Origin: a virus
Length of the DNA stretch: 30,465 bases
Virus record (IMG/VR): IMGVR_UViG_3300030106_005591
Location: 1-30,465 of that record
Direction: 5' to 3' (one strand)
A model generated the notes under the pieces. That model saw only the letters and a list, made by a program, of their open reading frames with translations, did no database searches and was not told the origin of the DNA. Made by a program: the position numbers and the translations under genes. Positions 5,001 to 13,787 of this stretch are shown here, piece by piece (the first letter of the stretch is position 1; the number at the start of each line of letters is the position of its first letter).

Positions 5001-8000
5001 TTAGCTTCCGCCTAGTAGCTTCTCTTCTTCTTGTTGGCGCAGGAATTGTGATGCCCTTTGAGTTGCTTGATTAAACAACGATGGAGCAGACTCCGCAGCT
5101 TCTTGAACAGCCTCTCCTGCTCTTTCAAGAAGCGGAGCAGGCCTTTGCTGGGGCGCAGGCGGCTCAGAGAATCTTTGCTTGGTGTCTCTCATTGACCGTC
5201 CTATCTCATCAGATATTTGGCCCAAAGGCACAATGTTTCTAACCTTGGTTTCACTTGCCTCATAGGCGCCCACCGTGACACTAGGCGGTGGTGTGTAAGG
5301 GATAAATATGTTGTTCATCAAGGCGCGCCAGTCAGCAATACCGCCAACTTGTTTGCTCAAAACTTTAGCTATTTTCTCATTTGTAACACCAAGCAGCCTA
5401 GCATCGTCTATTGCAATCGATAAATCCCTTGCGGCTCTATATTTGCGTTCATTCGCTTGTTGAAATTTAGCCAAAATTTCTTTTGGCGGGCGAGGGCCAT
5501 AAGCTCTTTTTATCGCTCTAAACTCTTCTGTTGCAGAGGCAAGCTCACTTCTTGCTTCATAAGCTTTGTACATCAAAGATCTCTCCATATCGACCTTGAT
5601 GGTTTTAACGCCAGTGGTTGCTTGAGCAAGTTCGTTGAAAAAATCTAACTGTCTACCGCCTTCACTCACTCTATATCTAGGGTCCAATAGTTGGCTTTCT
5701 ACTAGAACAGACTGGGTCAAATCACCCAAACGAAAGCTTCTTGTGAAGTCATCATACCCAGTGGATTTTATAAGGGATTCTTTTGTATTTAATTCGACTG
5801 GAGATACAACAGGTAGAAGACCATTGAACAAGTGAGCAGTACCAGCCCACAATTTGTCGCCTATTTCATCATTTGGGTCATAAACCTCGGAGCCAAGTCT
5901 TGTTCTTCCACCACGAGCAAGCAAATCAAATACTCGTTCAGTAATAATTGATTCCCCTAGAAATGGTTGAAAAAATTCAGCACTAGCATCTGTCATAGCA
6001 TTGAAAGCTATCTTGCTTAATGTTTCTTCTTTTCTTTCACCATTCACAACAGCGTTCATCACTGCTTGATAAGGCCTGACGAGATAGTCATAAGGGAATG
6101 TGTAAGAACCATTCATGACCTCTAACACATTGCCATCTTTATCTGTTCTTACAGGAATTATGTTGCCTGTTTTGTCCCAAGGGAATGCGCCAGATCGTTT
6201 GTATGCTTCAATCTGGTCTTGGCTTGATCCTGTGAGAGAGGTTCCCAAAGCAACGGTGGCTGATGGCAAGAACGTAGTCATCGTTCCAAACCCCATCAAT
6301 CTTTCCATACCTCTTTGTCTTAGATATGGATTGTCGCTTGCCAACTCTTTTATTGACTGTCCGAGTATGTTGCCGCTTGTTCTTAAGATCTCTGCCGGGT
6401 AAGCGATGAAGTTACCAACAGGGAGCATTCTTAAGTTTTGAATTAACGTTGGAACACGAGAGTAGTTAGGAACAACGTTCCTGGTGATCATCGCTGCTTC
6501 GGCGTCTACGAATTTATCAAAATCAGTTGGTGATTGAGGTTTACTGAACTCATCAACTTTGCCTGAACTGGTTCCAAACTTTTTATAAAGTTGAGATACG
6601 TCAACGTTGTTTGGATCAAGACCATTAGCTCTAGCTATCCGAATCTGCTCAATGGTCGTTGCTTTCATGTTAAAAGGTTGGCCCTTAACTTGAGAGCTTT
6701 GAATCATGCCAGTGATCTTTTTTCTTTCTGTCATGTAGTTCGCTACACGCCAGAAGTCATCACTTGCACGATATAGTCTTGAAGCAAATTTATTTTTTCT
6801 ACCTTGAGCGACATCAATGGCTGTTCCAACAAGAGGTATCTTGGTGGTTTTGCCAGATGCTATCTCTATCAAGTCTTCAAGTTCTCTTAACTGAGCTTGC
6901 TGTCCTACTAGGCCTTTTGAAATTAGATCGTCAAAGACCGCTTTCTTTCCAGCCTCAGTAGCAAAGCTTTGCTTCAAATCAACCATCAATAGTTGATATG
7001 CATCACTTAGCGTTTTGCCATTTGGCACGTTGCCATTTGCAACAGCGAACCCCATAGCAGTAGTAGCGTTTCTTATTTGTCCTGTCGGGTTGTAAACGGT
7101 TTTTGCCAACTGGCTTATACCTTTCAAGCCAAGCATGCTTGCATATATGCCAGACACTATGGGCACATTCTCAAATGGAATACTGGTGGCGTTTTTTTCT
7201 ATGGCATTGATGTAGTCCTTCTTAACCCACTTCCCAGCTAAACGTCCGTAACCTGGTCCGTTTGGCACTTGAATGTATTCTTGTAGTTTGCTGCCTTTTA
7301 ACACATCAGACACAGGTTGGTTATCAACAAACATCTTTGCGTCATCAGCGAGAAATCTGTTGTATTCTGCTAACTCGCTGAAGTATTTACCTTTAGCGAT
7401 CAACGCTGATTGCCTACCAAGAGTTTCTGTGACGCCCTTCAGTAACCCTTCTGTTCTTTCAGAAATGGTTCCACGTTTAGCAGTGTATTCACCCAAGAAG
7501 TCTCTTATCTCTTTGCTTTGCAAGATTCTTCCGCGCAGCGGACCTCTAGACACACCTCTTAATGTGTCATCAGAAATCAAATCCTCTGGAGAAACCTTTG
7601 CGTTATTGAACTGGCCTTTCTGGGTGATCAAAGACAGATTGGTTGCTGCCATCTCATCTAACTGCTCACGAGTTAGTTGACTTGCAGCAGAGGGGTCACT
7701 CTTAACAATTGCATCTTTAATGACACCAAGCGCAGCTTTGTATTTGGCAGGATCTGCTTCATAGTTATCAGACAAAAAGGCTCTATACTGGCGAGCGTTG
7801 TACAACCCCATCTGGCCTACAATGGTTTCTTCTGCCCCTTCTGGCAAATATTCTTTGCGGTTTAGTATCTCGCCACTGTATTCATCAATTGTTTCGCGCA
7901 CTCTTTTGGCTGACCGAAACAAACTTAAATCAGACCTAATCGAACTAGACTTTGTGTTCACATTGAGCCTGTTGCTTTTGACAAACCCCATCTTTCTATC

Positions 8001-9131
8001 CATTTCAATCAATAGTTTTGCTGCTTCATTTTGTTTGTTTTTCGCGTCAAGTTTTGCTTTTTGTAAAGCAGCAACATCTGATGGATCTATGTAGTCATCG
8101 GTCATTGGATTGATGAAGTCATCAAGAGCTTTAACTACCATCTCTTGAGTGTAGCCATTTTCCTTACCAGACTTCATCATGGTTTCTAAGGAGGTGTTTA
8201 AATCTTTAAACGCGACTTCGTTCTGATGAGAGAGTCTTGCCAGATTAGTTGCATACAAAGATTTTATTTCTGCAGTTGTATCATCTGGTAAGTCGCCTCT
8301 AAATCTCACTTGAGACAAAGCTTTTCTGACAAGCGGACTAGACTTTTCCATGCGCCTAACAGTTTCGCCAAAACCCTCGCCAACAGCTGCGAGCCCATCA
8401 GCAACCTGGCTGACGCCCGGAACGTTTGCTGCGACTTTGGATGTTGTTTTAATTACTGCACCAGCGCCAGTTAAGGCTAAAGGGACGCCCATAGTTATTG
8501 CAGCCGCCTCAAGACCTGTTTTCCCTTTGTTGTACAAAGCAGCAAAAGCTCTTTCTTGACCTGAAAGAAACTCAAGTTCTTGTGTTTTGGTCAACGGGTT
8601 TGGCAGATAGGTGTCGCCAAAGGTCTTCATATCTTCTTCAGCAACAAGGCCTTCGGCAGCAGCAGTTGCTGCTATTTGCGTTGCTTTGTTTGCGCCTTTG
8701 GTGGCTTTAAAAACAAGTCCAGCAGGCAAGCCAAACTGAACCAAAGCTTTAGGTATCTCAGCAGCAAGGCCAAGTCCTTCTATGTCTGGAGCGAATCTTT
8801 CTCGAACAGCATTTGCTCGATCAACAAGATCAGATCCAACTTCTTCCGCGCCAGCTGCCTGCAGCCCAAAACCGACTGCACTGGTTATATTGGTGGGTAT
8901 TGATACCAGTCCGTTCAAACCGCCCCTAAGCACCTTGCCGCCAAACTCTATGTTTTCTGGCTCAAGCGTTTCACCTGGTTGGTATTCTGCAGAGGCTTTG
9001 TATTCTTGTTGTTTGCGTTCAGATCTCAAAGCAAGATTCTGTTCACGCAGCATCCGACTCGCTTCTTCGGGACTATCAGCTTGAAGATATAAGCTTCTAC
9101 CGTCCTCTCTGACCTTGTGATAAGTCGGCAT
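5001..9131 (-). CDS. Very large putative internal/ejected virion protein (1376 aa)
   Basis: I recognise no enzymatic domain. The size, mostly helical composition and position after other virion genes fit the giant internal or ejected proteins of marine podoviruses. The N-terminus (MPTYHKVREDGRSLYLQADSPEEASRML) looks like a small alpha/beta module. Gly/Ala-rich apolar segments follow (SIPTNITSAVGFGLQAAG, AAAITMGVPLALTGAGAVI), and near the middle FENVPIVSGIYASMLGLKGISQL; these could be membrane-active. The central part is long and helical with many charged residues. The last 70 residues are Pro/Ala/Gln-rich (PPAPQQRPAPLLERAGEAVQEAAESA). Its start is three bases after the stop of the 586-aa gene. 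Role inferred from context only: likely packaged with the capsid and delivered with DNA. Confidence 0.6.
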   Translation of the reverse strand: MPTYHKVREDGRSLYLQADSPEEASRMLREQNLALRSERKQQEYKASAEYQPGETLEPENIEFGGKVLRGGLNGLVSIPTNITSAVGFGLQAAGAEEVGSDLVDRANAVRERFAPDIEGLGLAAEIPKALVQFGLPAGLVFKATKGANKATQIAATAAAEGLVAEEDMKTFGDTYLPNPLTKTQELEFLSGQERAFAALYNKGKTGLEAAAITMGVPLALTGAGAVIKTTSKVAANVPGVSQVADGLAAVGEGFGETVRRMEKSSPLVRKALSQVRFRGDLPDDTTAEIKSLYATNLARLSHQNEVAFKDLNTSLETMMKSGKENGYTQEMVVKALDDFINPMTDDYIDPSDVAALQKAKLDAKNKQNEAAKLLIEMDRKMGFVKSNRLNVNTKSSSIRSDLSLFRSAKRVRETIDEYSGEILNRKEYLPEGAEETIVGQMGLYNARQYRAFLSDNYEADPAKYKAALGVIKDAIVKSDPSAASQLTREQLDEMAATNLSLITQKGQFNNAKVSPEDLISDDTLRGVSRGPLRGRILQSKEIRDFLGEYTAKRGTISERTEGLLKGVTETLGRQSALIAKGKYFSELAEYNRFLADDAKMFVDNQPVSDVLKGSKLQEYIQVPNGPGYGRLAGKWVKKDYINAIEKNATSIPFENVPIVSGIYASMLGLKGISQLAKTVYNPTGQIRNATTAMGFAVANGNVPNGKTLSDAYQLLMVDLKQSFATEAGKKAVFDDLISKGLVGQQAQLRELEDLIEIASGKTTKIPLVGTAIDVAQGRKNKFASRLYRASDDFWRVANYMTERKKITGMIQSSQVKGQPFNMKATTIEQIRIARANGLDPNNVDVSQLYKKFGTSSGKVDEFSKPQSPTDFDKFVDAEAAMITRNVVPNYSRVPTLIQNLRMLPVGNFIAYPAEILRTSGNILGQSIKELASDNPYLRQRGMERLMGFGTMTTFLPSATVALGTSLTGSSQDQIEAYKRSGAFPWDKTGNIIPVRTDKDGNVLEVMNGSYTFPYDYLVRPYQAVMNAVVNGERKEETLSKIAFNAMTDASAEFFQPFLGESIITERVFDLLARGGRTRLGSEVYDPNDEIGDKLWAGTAHLFNGLLPVVSPVELNTKESLIKSTGYDDFTRSFRLGDLTQSVLVESQLLDPRYRVSEGGRQLDFFNELAQATTGVKTIKVDMERSLMYKAYEARSELASATEEFRAIKRAYGPRPPKEILAKFQQANERKYRAARDLSIAIDDARLLGVTNEKIAKVLSKQVGGIADWRALMNNIFIPYTPPPSVTVGAYEASETKVRNIVPLGQISDEIGRSMRDTKQRFSEPPAPQQRPAPLLERAGEAVQEAAESAPSLFNQATQRASQFLRQQEEEKLLGGS

Positions 9132-9133
9132 TG

Positions 9134-10894
9134 TTAACTTTGATCTTCAATCTTTGTTAGAAGCCTTGATACGTTGCCTAAGCCAAGTTGATCAGAGAAC
9201 TGTTGTAGAGTTAATCCCGCTTCTTCTGCGCTTGGCATTGCCTTATAAAGAGTGAGAAGTGCCTCAAGCTGAGCGTTTGCAGTCATGTCATCAAACAAGC
9301 TCTTAAATACTCTACGATCAACATCAGCTTCTGTTTCACCTTCACTCGGTTGAGCGTACTGTCTGATTGCCTCAAACTGTTGAACAATTTCAGGCTTGGC
9401 GGCTTGCTCAAGACGATCAAGCTCAGCTTGTTGAATGTCATATTCTCTTCCAGCCAGCGCAACATCGCTGAAGAAGTTGCGGGGCACAAAGCCTTCAGAT
9501 GGTTGAGCGGCCTTGGCAAGAGCGTATTGCGTTCTAGGATCTTGAAGCTTTGCTAAAACATTGCCAGCAAAACCAGACTGCTCTCCACCAATACCGTCTT
9601 CACCAAACAAGAACTTCTTGATGCCAGTAGCCTTTTGTTTGTACTCACCTGTTTCTGGATCTATGAAAACTTGAGCTTGGGCTGGAGGAACACCAAGTGG
9701 CGCTGGCCCTTGTGCTGCAGCTTGTTGTGCTTTTTGTTGAGCGGTTTGTTGAGCCTTTACACCAGAAGCAGCAGCGGTTTCTTTTTCATCGTCTCCCATA
9801 AATTGGCTAACACCAAGTACAGCGCCAGTGCCAAGAGCGCCTAGTCCGCCTAAACTAAGAGCACCTTTTGCAATTCTTTTTCCAAGACTAGGTGGTGCAG
9901 GAGGAGTTGGCGCATCGTCAAGTGCATCAGCTACATCATCAGCTTTTTTTGCCGTAGCAGGTGAAATGCCGGGCAGATCCATTTGCGCCTGTATGATTGC
10001 ATCACCATCTTCAACATCTATATCGCCCTTACGAACAGCGTCAGATACTTCATCAGTAACGTCTTCACCTTTGCGTGCGCGAGTGAATAAATTTCTAACA
10101 AACTCTATGCCCTTTTCAACAACTTTTCCGCCAAGAGCGTAGCCTTGCACAGACGCAATTCCGCCTTCAGCTTTTCTCTGTGCTGCTCTGCTGCGACCAC
10201 CAACAATCATTGGCTTTTCTTTTTCAGACATCAAAGATTCAATGCCACCACTAGCGGATTCTGGGGCAGGCATTGGCATTTCTTGCGCCATAGCCTCATC
10301 TTCTGCCATCACAGCCATTGGGACGCCAGCACCTACCTGAACCTGTAAGCCCGTGGCTGCACGAGATGGCCCTCCACCAAGCTTGCTTGGTAAGGCTTCT
10401 TGCGCTTTAACTACTTTCTGAACCTGCTCAGCTGCTTTTTGGCCCTTGATACCCATACGAGCTAATCGAGCAGCGACATATGCAGGAGGAAATGCCATAA
10501 GCCCTATGGTTGCGTAATCAATCGGATCTTCAGGATCAAAGAAAAAATCTGTGACATCGCGAAGATTCATTCCTGAACCTTCGCCTGTTTTTTCAAGCGT
10601 GAAAAAATCATCGGATACAAGGTCTCCTTCCGCATACCCACGAATCGGCGCAATGCCCGCCATGATGCCACCACCTTCACGCATCTGTGGTGTTTGAAAC
10701 ATTGGCCTGTTCATGATTTCGTTGTACATCATGCCACCTTGACTCATCGCGTTTGCTTCTGACAGCGCAATCGCTATCGCCTGCTTTGGATTTGTTACCT
10801 TTCTACCCGAACCACCAGACTTGAGAGTTCCCTCTTTGAACTCCCCCATGACCTTGCTGATCTTTTTCTCACGCTTGCTTTTGGCCACGGTCAA
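9134..10894 (-). CDS. Putative virion protein with N-terminal DUF6496-like motif and Gly-rich segments (586 aa)
   Basis: The N-terminus KKISKVMGEFKEGTLKSGGSGRKVTNPKQAIAIALSEA resembles the small DUF6496-type domain (KVM-EFK-G-LKSG-G-KQAIAIALSEA). Two Gly-rich motifs of the form GGIxxxxGYxxGxxV follow (around GGGIMAGIAPIRGYAEGDLV and EGGIASVQGYALGGKV) and recur in the neighbouring 352-aa protein. An apolar Gly/Ala stretch (LSLGGLGALGTGAVLGVSQFMG) could cross a membrane, and Ala/Gln-rich linkers come after it. The C-terminal half is helical. The gene start overlaps the end of the 972-aa gene by 26 nt. The location between a repetitive S74 protein and a giant internal protein suggests an internal virion or ejection component, inferred from context. 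Confidence 0.6.
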   Translation of the reverse strand: MTVAKSKREKKISKVMGEFKEGTLKSGGSGRKVTNPKQAIAIALSEANAMSQGGMMYNEIMNRPMFQTPQMREGGGIMAGIAPIRGYAEGDLVSDDFFTLEKTGEGSGMNLRDVTDFFFDPEDPIDYATIGLMAFPPAYVAARLARMGIKGQKAAEQVQKVVKAQEALPSKLGGGPSRAATGLQVQVGAGVPMAVMAEDEAMAQEMPMPAPESASGGIESLMSEKEKPMIVGGRSRAAQRKAEGGIASVQGYALGGKVVEKGIEFVRNLFTRARKGEDVTDEVSDAVRKGDIDVEDGDAIIQAQMDLPGISPATAKKADDVADALDDAPTPPAPPSLGKRIAKGALSLGGLGALGTGAVLGVSQFMGDDEKETAAASGVKAQQTAQQKAQQAAAQGPAPLGVPPAQAQVFIDPETGEYKQKATGIKKFLFGEDGIGGEQSGFAGNVLAKLQDPRTQYALAKAAQPSEGFVPRNFFSDVALAGREYDIQQAELDRLEQAAKPEIVQQFEAIRQYAQPSEGETEADVDRRVFKSLFDDMTANAQLEALLTLYKAMPSAEEAGLTLQQFSDQLGLGNVSRLLTKIEDQS

Positions 10895-13787
10895 CCTTTG
10901 AGTAATCTACACGGTAGTAGCCGTCTTCACCCATGATCACAGCTGAAGGATCAACCTTAATTAACTCTTGAGCCATAACACCTTCAGTTGGCGCATCAAC
11001 GCCCATAGCTTTAGCAGTGTCATTCCAAGTCCATGTATACCAACCAACACCAGGTTGAACATCATCAACCTTCATGACGTTTTCTTTCAAACGAATATCG
11101 GAGGGTCGGGGAAAGAATGGCGCAACTGTGCCTGCAATACCAGCAATCTTCGAGAATGTGCTTGGTTGTTGATAAGCCTGATTTTGTTGAGCGCCAACGC
11201 CGTAACCAGATTGAAAGCCTGGCATGAACGGCTGTGCTTGCCCAAGAACTTGGAAGCCTCTTTGCATTCTCATAAATGGTTCATCTGCTAGCTGGGTTGC
11301 TGCTTTATACTGTGCATCAAGGCCACGTTGTTGTATGCCTCTACCAGCTGCGCCTAGTCCGCCAAGAGTTCCTATCTGGCCAGTCAACATATCAAAGCCT
11401 TGCTGACCCAGACCAGCTATACCAGCAGCACCAGCACGAGCTCCTTGTTGGCCAGCCTGGAACGCACTCAATGCATCGCCAAACGCACCACGAGATAGCC
11501 TATCTAGACCACCTGCTGCGCCAGCAATTCTGCTCATCCTGTCGCTGAATATGCCAGAACCTAGCTGTTGTCCAGACTGGAAGTCTCTTGCCAAGTTAGA
11601 AGCGATGTCTGCACGTTGACCTGCTAGACCACCAATACCTTGTTGTGCCTGTAAACCAAGAGCGCCACCTTGTTGCGCAAGTCTGCCTGCTAACTCTGAA
11701 GTAGATATACCTAGCTGTGCAGCACGTTGAGCAAGATCTCCTTGAGCTTGACCTGCTTGCAAGCCTAATTGACCTCGTTGTTGAGCTATTCTGTTCTGTA
11801 GTTCTTGTGTAGAAATGCCTAGATCTGCAGCTTGTCTTGCAAGATCGGCTTGAGTTTGACCTGCTTGTAAACCTAACTGACCTTGCTGCTGAGCTATCCT
11901 GTTTTGTAATTCTTGTGTAGAAATGCCTAGATCTGCAGCTTGTCTTGCAATATCGGCTTGAGTTTGACCTCTCTGAAGACCTAATTGACCTCGTTGTTGA
12001 GCAAGTCTGCCCTGCAATTCTTTAGTGGATATACCTAGCTGTGCAGCACGTTGAGCAAGATCTCCTTGAGCTTGACGTGCTTGCAAACCTAATTGACCTT
12101 GTTGTTGAGCTATTCTGTTTTGTAATTCTTGTGTAGAAATACCTAGTTGTGCAGCACGTTGAGCAATGTCTGCTTGAGAGGTCAGACCGCTAAGACCAAG
12201 CTGCCCGCCTTCAAGTGCGCTACGTTGAGCAAGTTGCTCTGCACTTAGCCCTAAGTTAGCTGCTTGCTGTGCAGCACTAATACCTGTTTGAGCGCCTGCT
12301 TGGCCCAGTGACCCAGTTAATTGTGCAGCTTGTTGCCTACGAGCTTGTGCTTGCTCAAACGCTTGTTGTGCTGCTTGTCTTGCTTGCTGAAATCCTTGTG
12401 ATCGTAGCTCTGCACCCGTCTTAGCTTGTTGTTGCAGCACATTACGATCAATCTCTGCCTGTGCTATGGCACCACGAGAGCCGCCAAATGCACCGGCTCT
12501 CACTGCTTGGTCACGAGCAGCAATTTTTTGTTGCTCACCCAGCCTTGCGATTTCAGCTTGCTGTGCGTCAATCACATCTCTTGTGAAGGGGTCTTGGAAT
12601 CTTGATATGGCTGAAGGATCAAACTGACCACCTGTGCCTGCAAGTCCAGCGATACCTTGAAGCGCAGTGGCTCTACCCATCTCACCAGCAGAACGAAGGT
12701 CTTGTCCTGCCATCTGTGTCTGCATTCTTGCTCGTTGTGCTGCATCTAATGCATCAGCTTGAGCACCGCCAACTTGGCCCATAATTCCTGAACCAGCGCG
12801 GCGCATAGCTCTTTGGCCAATACGAGATTCTCTGCCTGCACCAGCCCCGGCTCTGCGCATACCACTCATTGCAGAGGCAACATCTCTGCGAATGTCGCGC
12901 CCCGCAGCAACTAACCTCGCTTGGCCAATGTCAGCTTCCCGTCCCACACCTAGCTCTGAAGCCCTTATGCCAGCTAACGCAGATCCAATGTCACGATCAA
13001 TTCCTCGTCCTGCAGTTCTTAGCCCTCTTTGGCCAGCGAGACTTTGTGCTACCGCTCTATCGCCAGCGATATCCATGCCTCTTTGGGAAGCTAAAACATC
13101 TCTGCGAATATCACGTCCTGCAGTTCTTAGCCCTCTTTGGCCAGCGAGACTTTGTGCTACCGCTCTATCGCCAGCGATATCCATGCCTCTTTGGGAAGCT
13201 AAAACATCTCTGCGAATGTCGCGCCCCGCAACACCTAATCCCGCTTGGCCAATATCAGCCTCTCGCCCTGCGGCTCTAGCTGCGTCCATCAAACCTCTTT
13301 GAGCGATTGCGGCTTCTCTGCCCATACCTAATTCAGCGCCACGGATGCCGATATCAGCAGCACCTCTCATCATGGCTCTAGCGCCTTGATCCATAAACTG
13401 TTGACCCATGCGCGGGTCAAAAGCGCCTAAGCTTTGCTCATACAACTGACGAGCACGAGGGTCTGCAAAAGCACCTGCAGATCTTGGGTCAAAACCACGG
13501 GCAGATTGTCTGAATAAATTTTGAGCCTCTGTTAGTTGCTGACCAAAGCCACCAAGGCCACCAGCTAAGTTGCGAGCCTGCACCTCTAATGGTGAAAGAC
13601 CAGCTACTTGTTGAACTGGCACGGGTATTTGTTGAGTTATCAATCCATACTCAGGATTGAAATATAAATCTTGAAGCTGTCTTGCTGCTAATTCTTGTGC
13701 AGGATCAGCGTATGTCTGCGAGGCGCTTGGCTGAACTACAGGTACATTTGTTTCAACTTCTTTTGTTTTTGAGTCAAAGATACCCAT
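10869..13787 (-). CDS. 972-aa Gln/Ala/Gly-rich repeat protein with C-terminal S74 chaperone-like domain
   Basis: The protein is built largely of 36-residue repeats in two families. The N-terminal family (GRDIRRDVLASQRGMDIAGD...) includes two copies that are nearly identical at DNA level. The central family (AAQLGISTQELQNRIAQQQG...) has five or six copies. Both would form long amphipathic helices. The last ~75 residues begin SDIRLKENVMKVDDV and contain WYTWTWN, GVMAQEL and YRVDYSKV, the pattern of the Peptidase_S74 intramolecular chaperone. In that family the domain self-cleaves just before the Ser of the SDxRxK motif after trimer assembly. S74 domains usually end beta-helical fibres, so one on a helical Gln-rich protein is unusual. 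It is joined to the 352-aa gene by a TAATG junction. Probably a trimeric virion component; exact location unknown. Confidence 0.7.
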   Translation of the reverse strand: MGIFDSKTKEVETNVPVVQPSASQTYADPAQELAARQLQDLYFNPEYGLITQQIPVPVQQVAGLSPLEVQARNLAGGLGGFGQQLTEAQNLFRQSARGFDPRSAGAFADPRARQLYEQSLGAFDPRMGQQFMDQGARAMMRGAADIGIRGAELGMGREAAIAQRGLMDAARAAGREADIGQAGLGVAGRDIRRDVLASQRGMDIAGDRAVAQSLAGQRGLRTAGRDIRRDVLASQRGMDIAGDRAVAQSLAGQRGLRTAGRGIDRDIGSALAGIRASELGVGREADIGQARLVAAGRDIRRDVASAMSGMRRAGAGAGRESRIGQRAMRRAGSGIMGQVGGAQADALDAAQRARMQTQMAGQDLRSAGEMGRATALQGIAGLAGTGGQFDPSAISRFQDPFTRDVIDAQQAEIARLGEQQKIAARDQAVRAGAFGGSRGAIAQAEIDRNVLQQQAKTGAELRSQGFQQARQAAQQAFEQAQARRQQAAQLTGSLGQAGAQTGISAAQQAANLGLSAEQLAQRSALEGGQLGLSGLTSQADIAQRAAQLGISTQELQNRIAQQQGQLGLQARQAQGDLAQRAAQLGISTKELQGRLAQQRGQLGLQRGQTQADIARQAADLGISTQELQNRIAQQQGQLGLQAGQTQADLARQAADLGISTQELQNRIAQQRGQLGLQAGQAQGDLAQRAAQLGISTSELAGRLAQQGGALGLQAQQGIGGLAGQRADIASNLARDFQSGQQLGSGIFSDRMSRIAGAAGGLDRLSRGAFGDALSAFQAGQQGARAGAAGIAGLGQQGFDMLTGQIGTLGGLGAAGRGIQQRGLDAQYKAATQLADEPFMRMQRGFQVLGQAQPFMPGFQSGYGVGAQQNQAYQQPSTFSKIAGIAGTVAPFFPRPSDIRLKENVMKVDDVQPGVGWYTWTWNDTAKAMGVDAPTEGVMAQELIKVDPSAVIMGEDGYYRVDYSKVDRGQKQA
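11600..12265 (-). repeat. Diverged 108-bp (36-aa) repeats in the 972-aa gene
   Basis: Equivalent points of the unit occur at about 11712, 11820, 11928, 12036, 12144 and 12252, exactly 108 nt apart. They encode AA(Q/D/N)LGIST-x-EL-x-x-R-x-AQQ-x-GQLGLQ-type units. Sequence identity between units varies, with the 11820 and 11928 copies most alike. The period equals that of the separate N-terminal repeat family of the same gene, so both probably build one continuous helical fold. Confidence 0.85.
13006..13217 (-). repeat. Tandem 108-bp direct repeat inside the 972-aa gene
   Basis: Bases 13006-13109 and 13114-13217 are identical over 104 nt at an offset of 108 nt. They encode two copies of a 36-residue unit (RRDVLASQRGMDIAGDRAVA...). 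Near-perfect DNA identity, in contrast with diverged units on either side, implies a recent duplication or gene conversion. It could equally be a spot where short-read assembly miscounts copies. Confidence 0.9.

Noticed and set aside
8350-9084. Several plus-strand frames of 69-107 codons
   Set aside because: They are antisense shadows of the 1376-aa gene, rich in Ser/Pro/Ala and without start signals.
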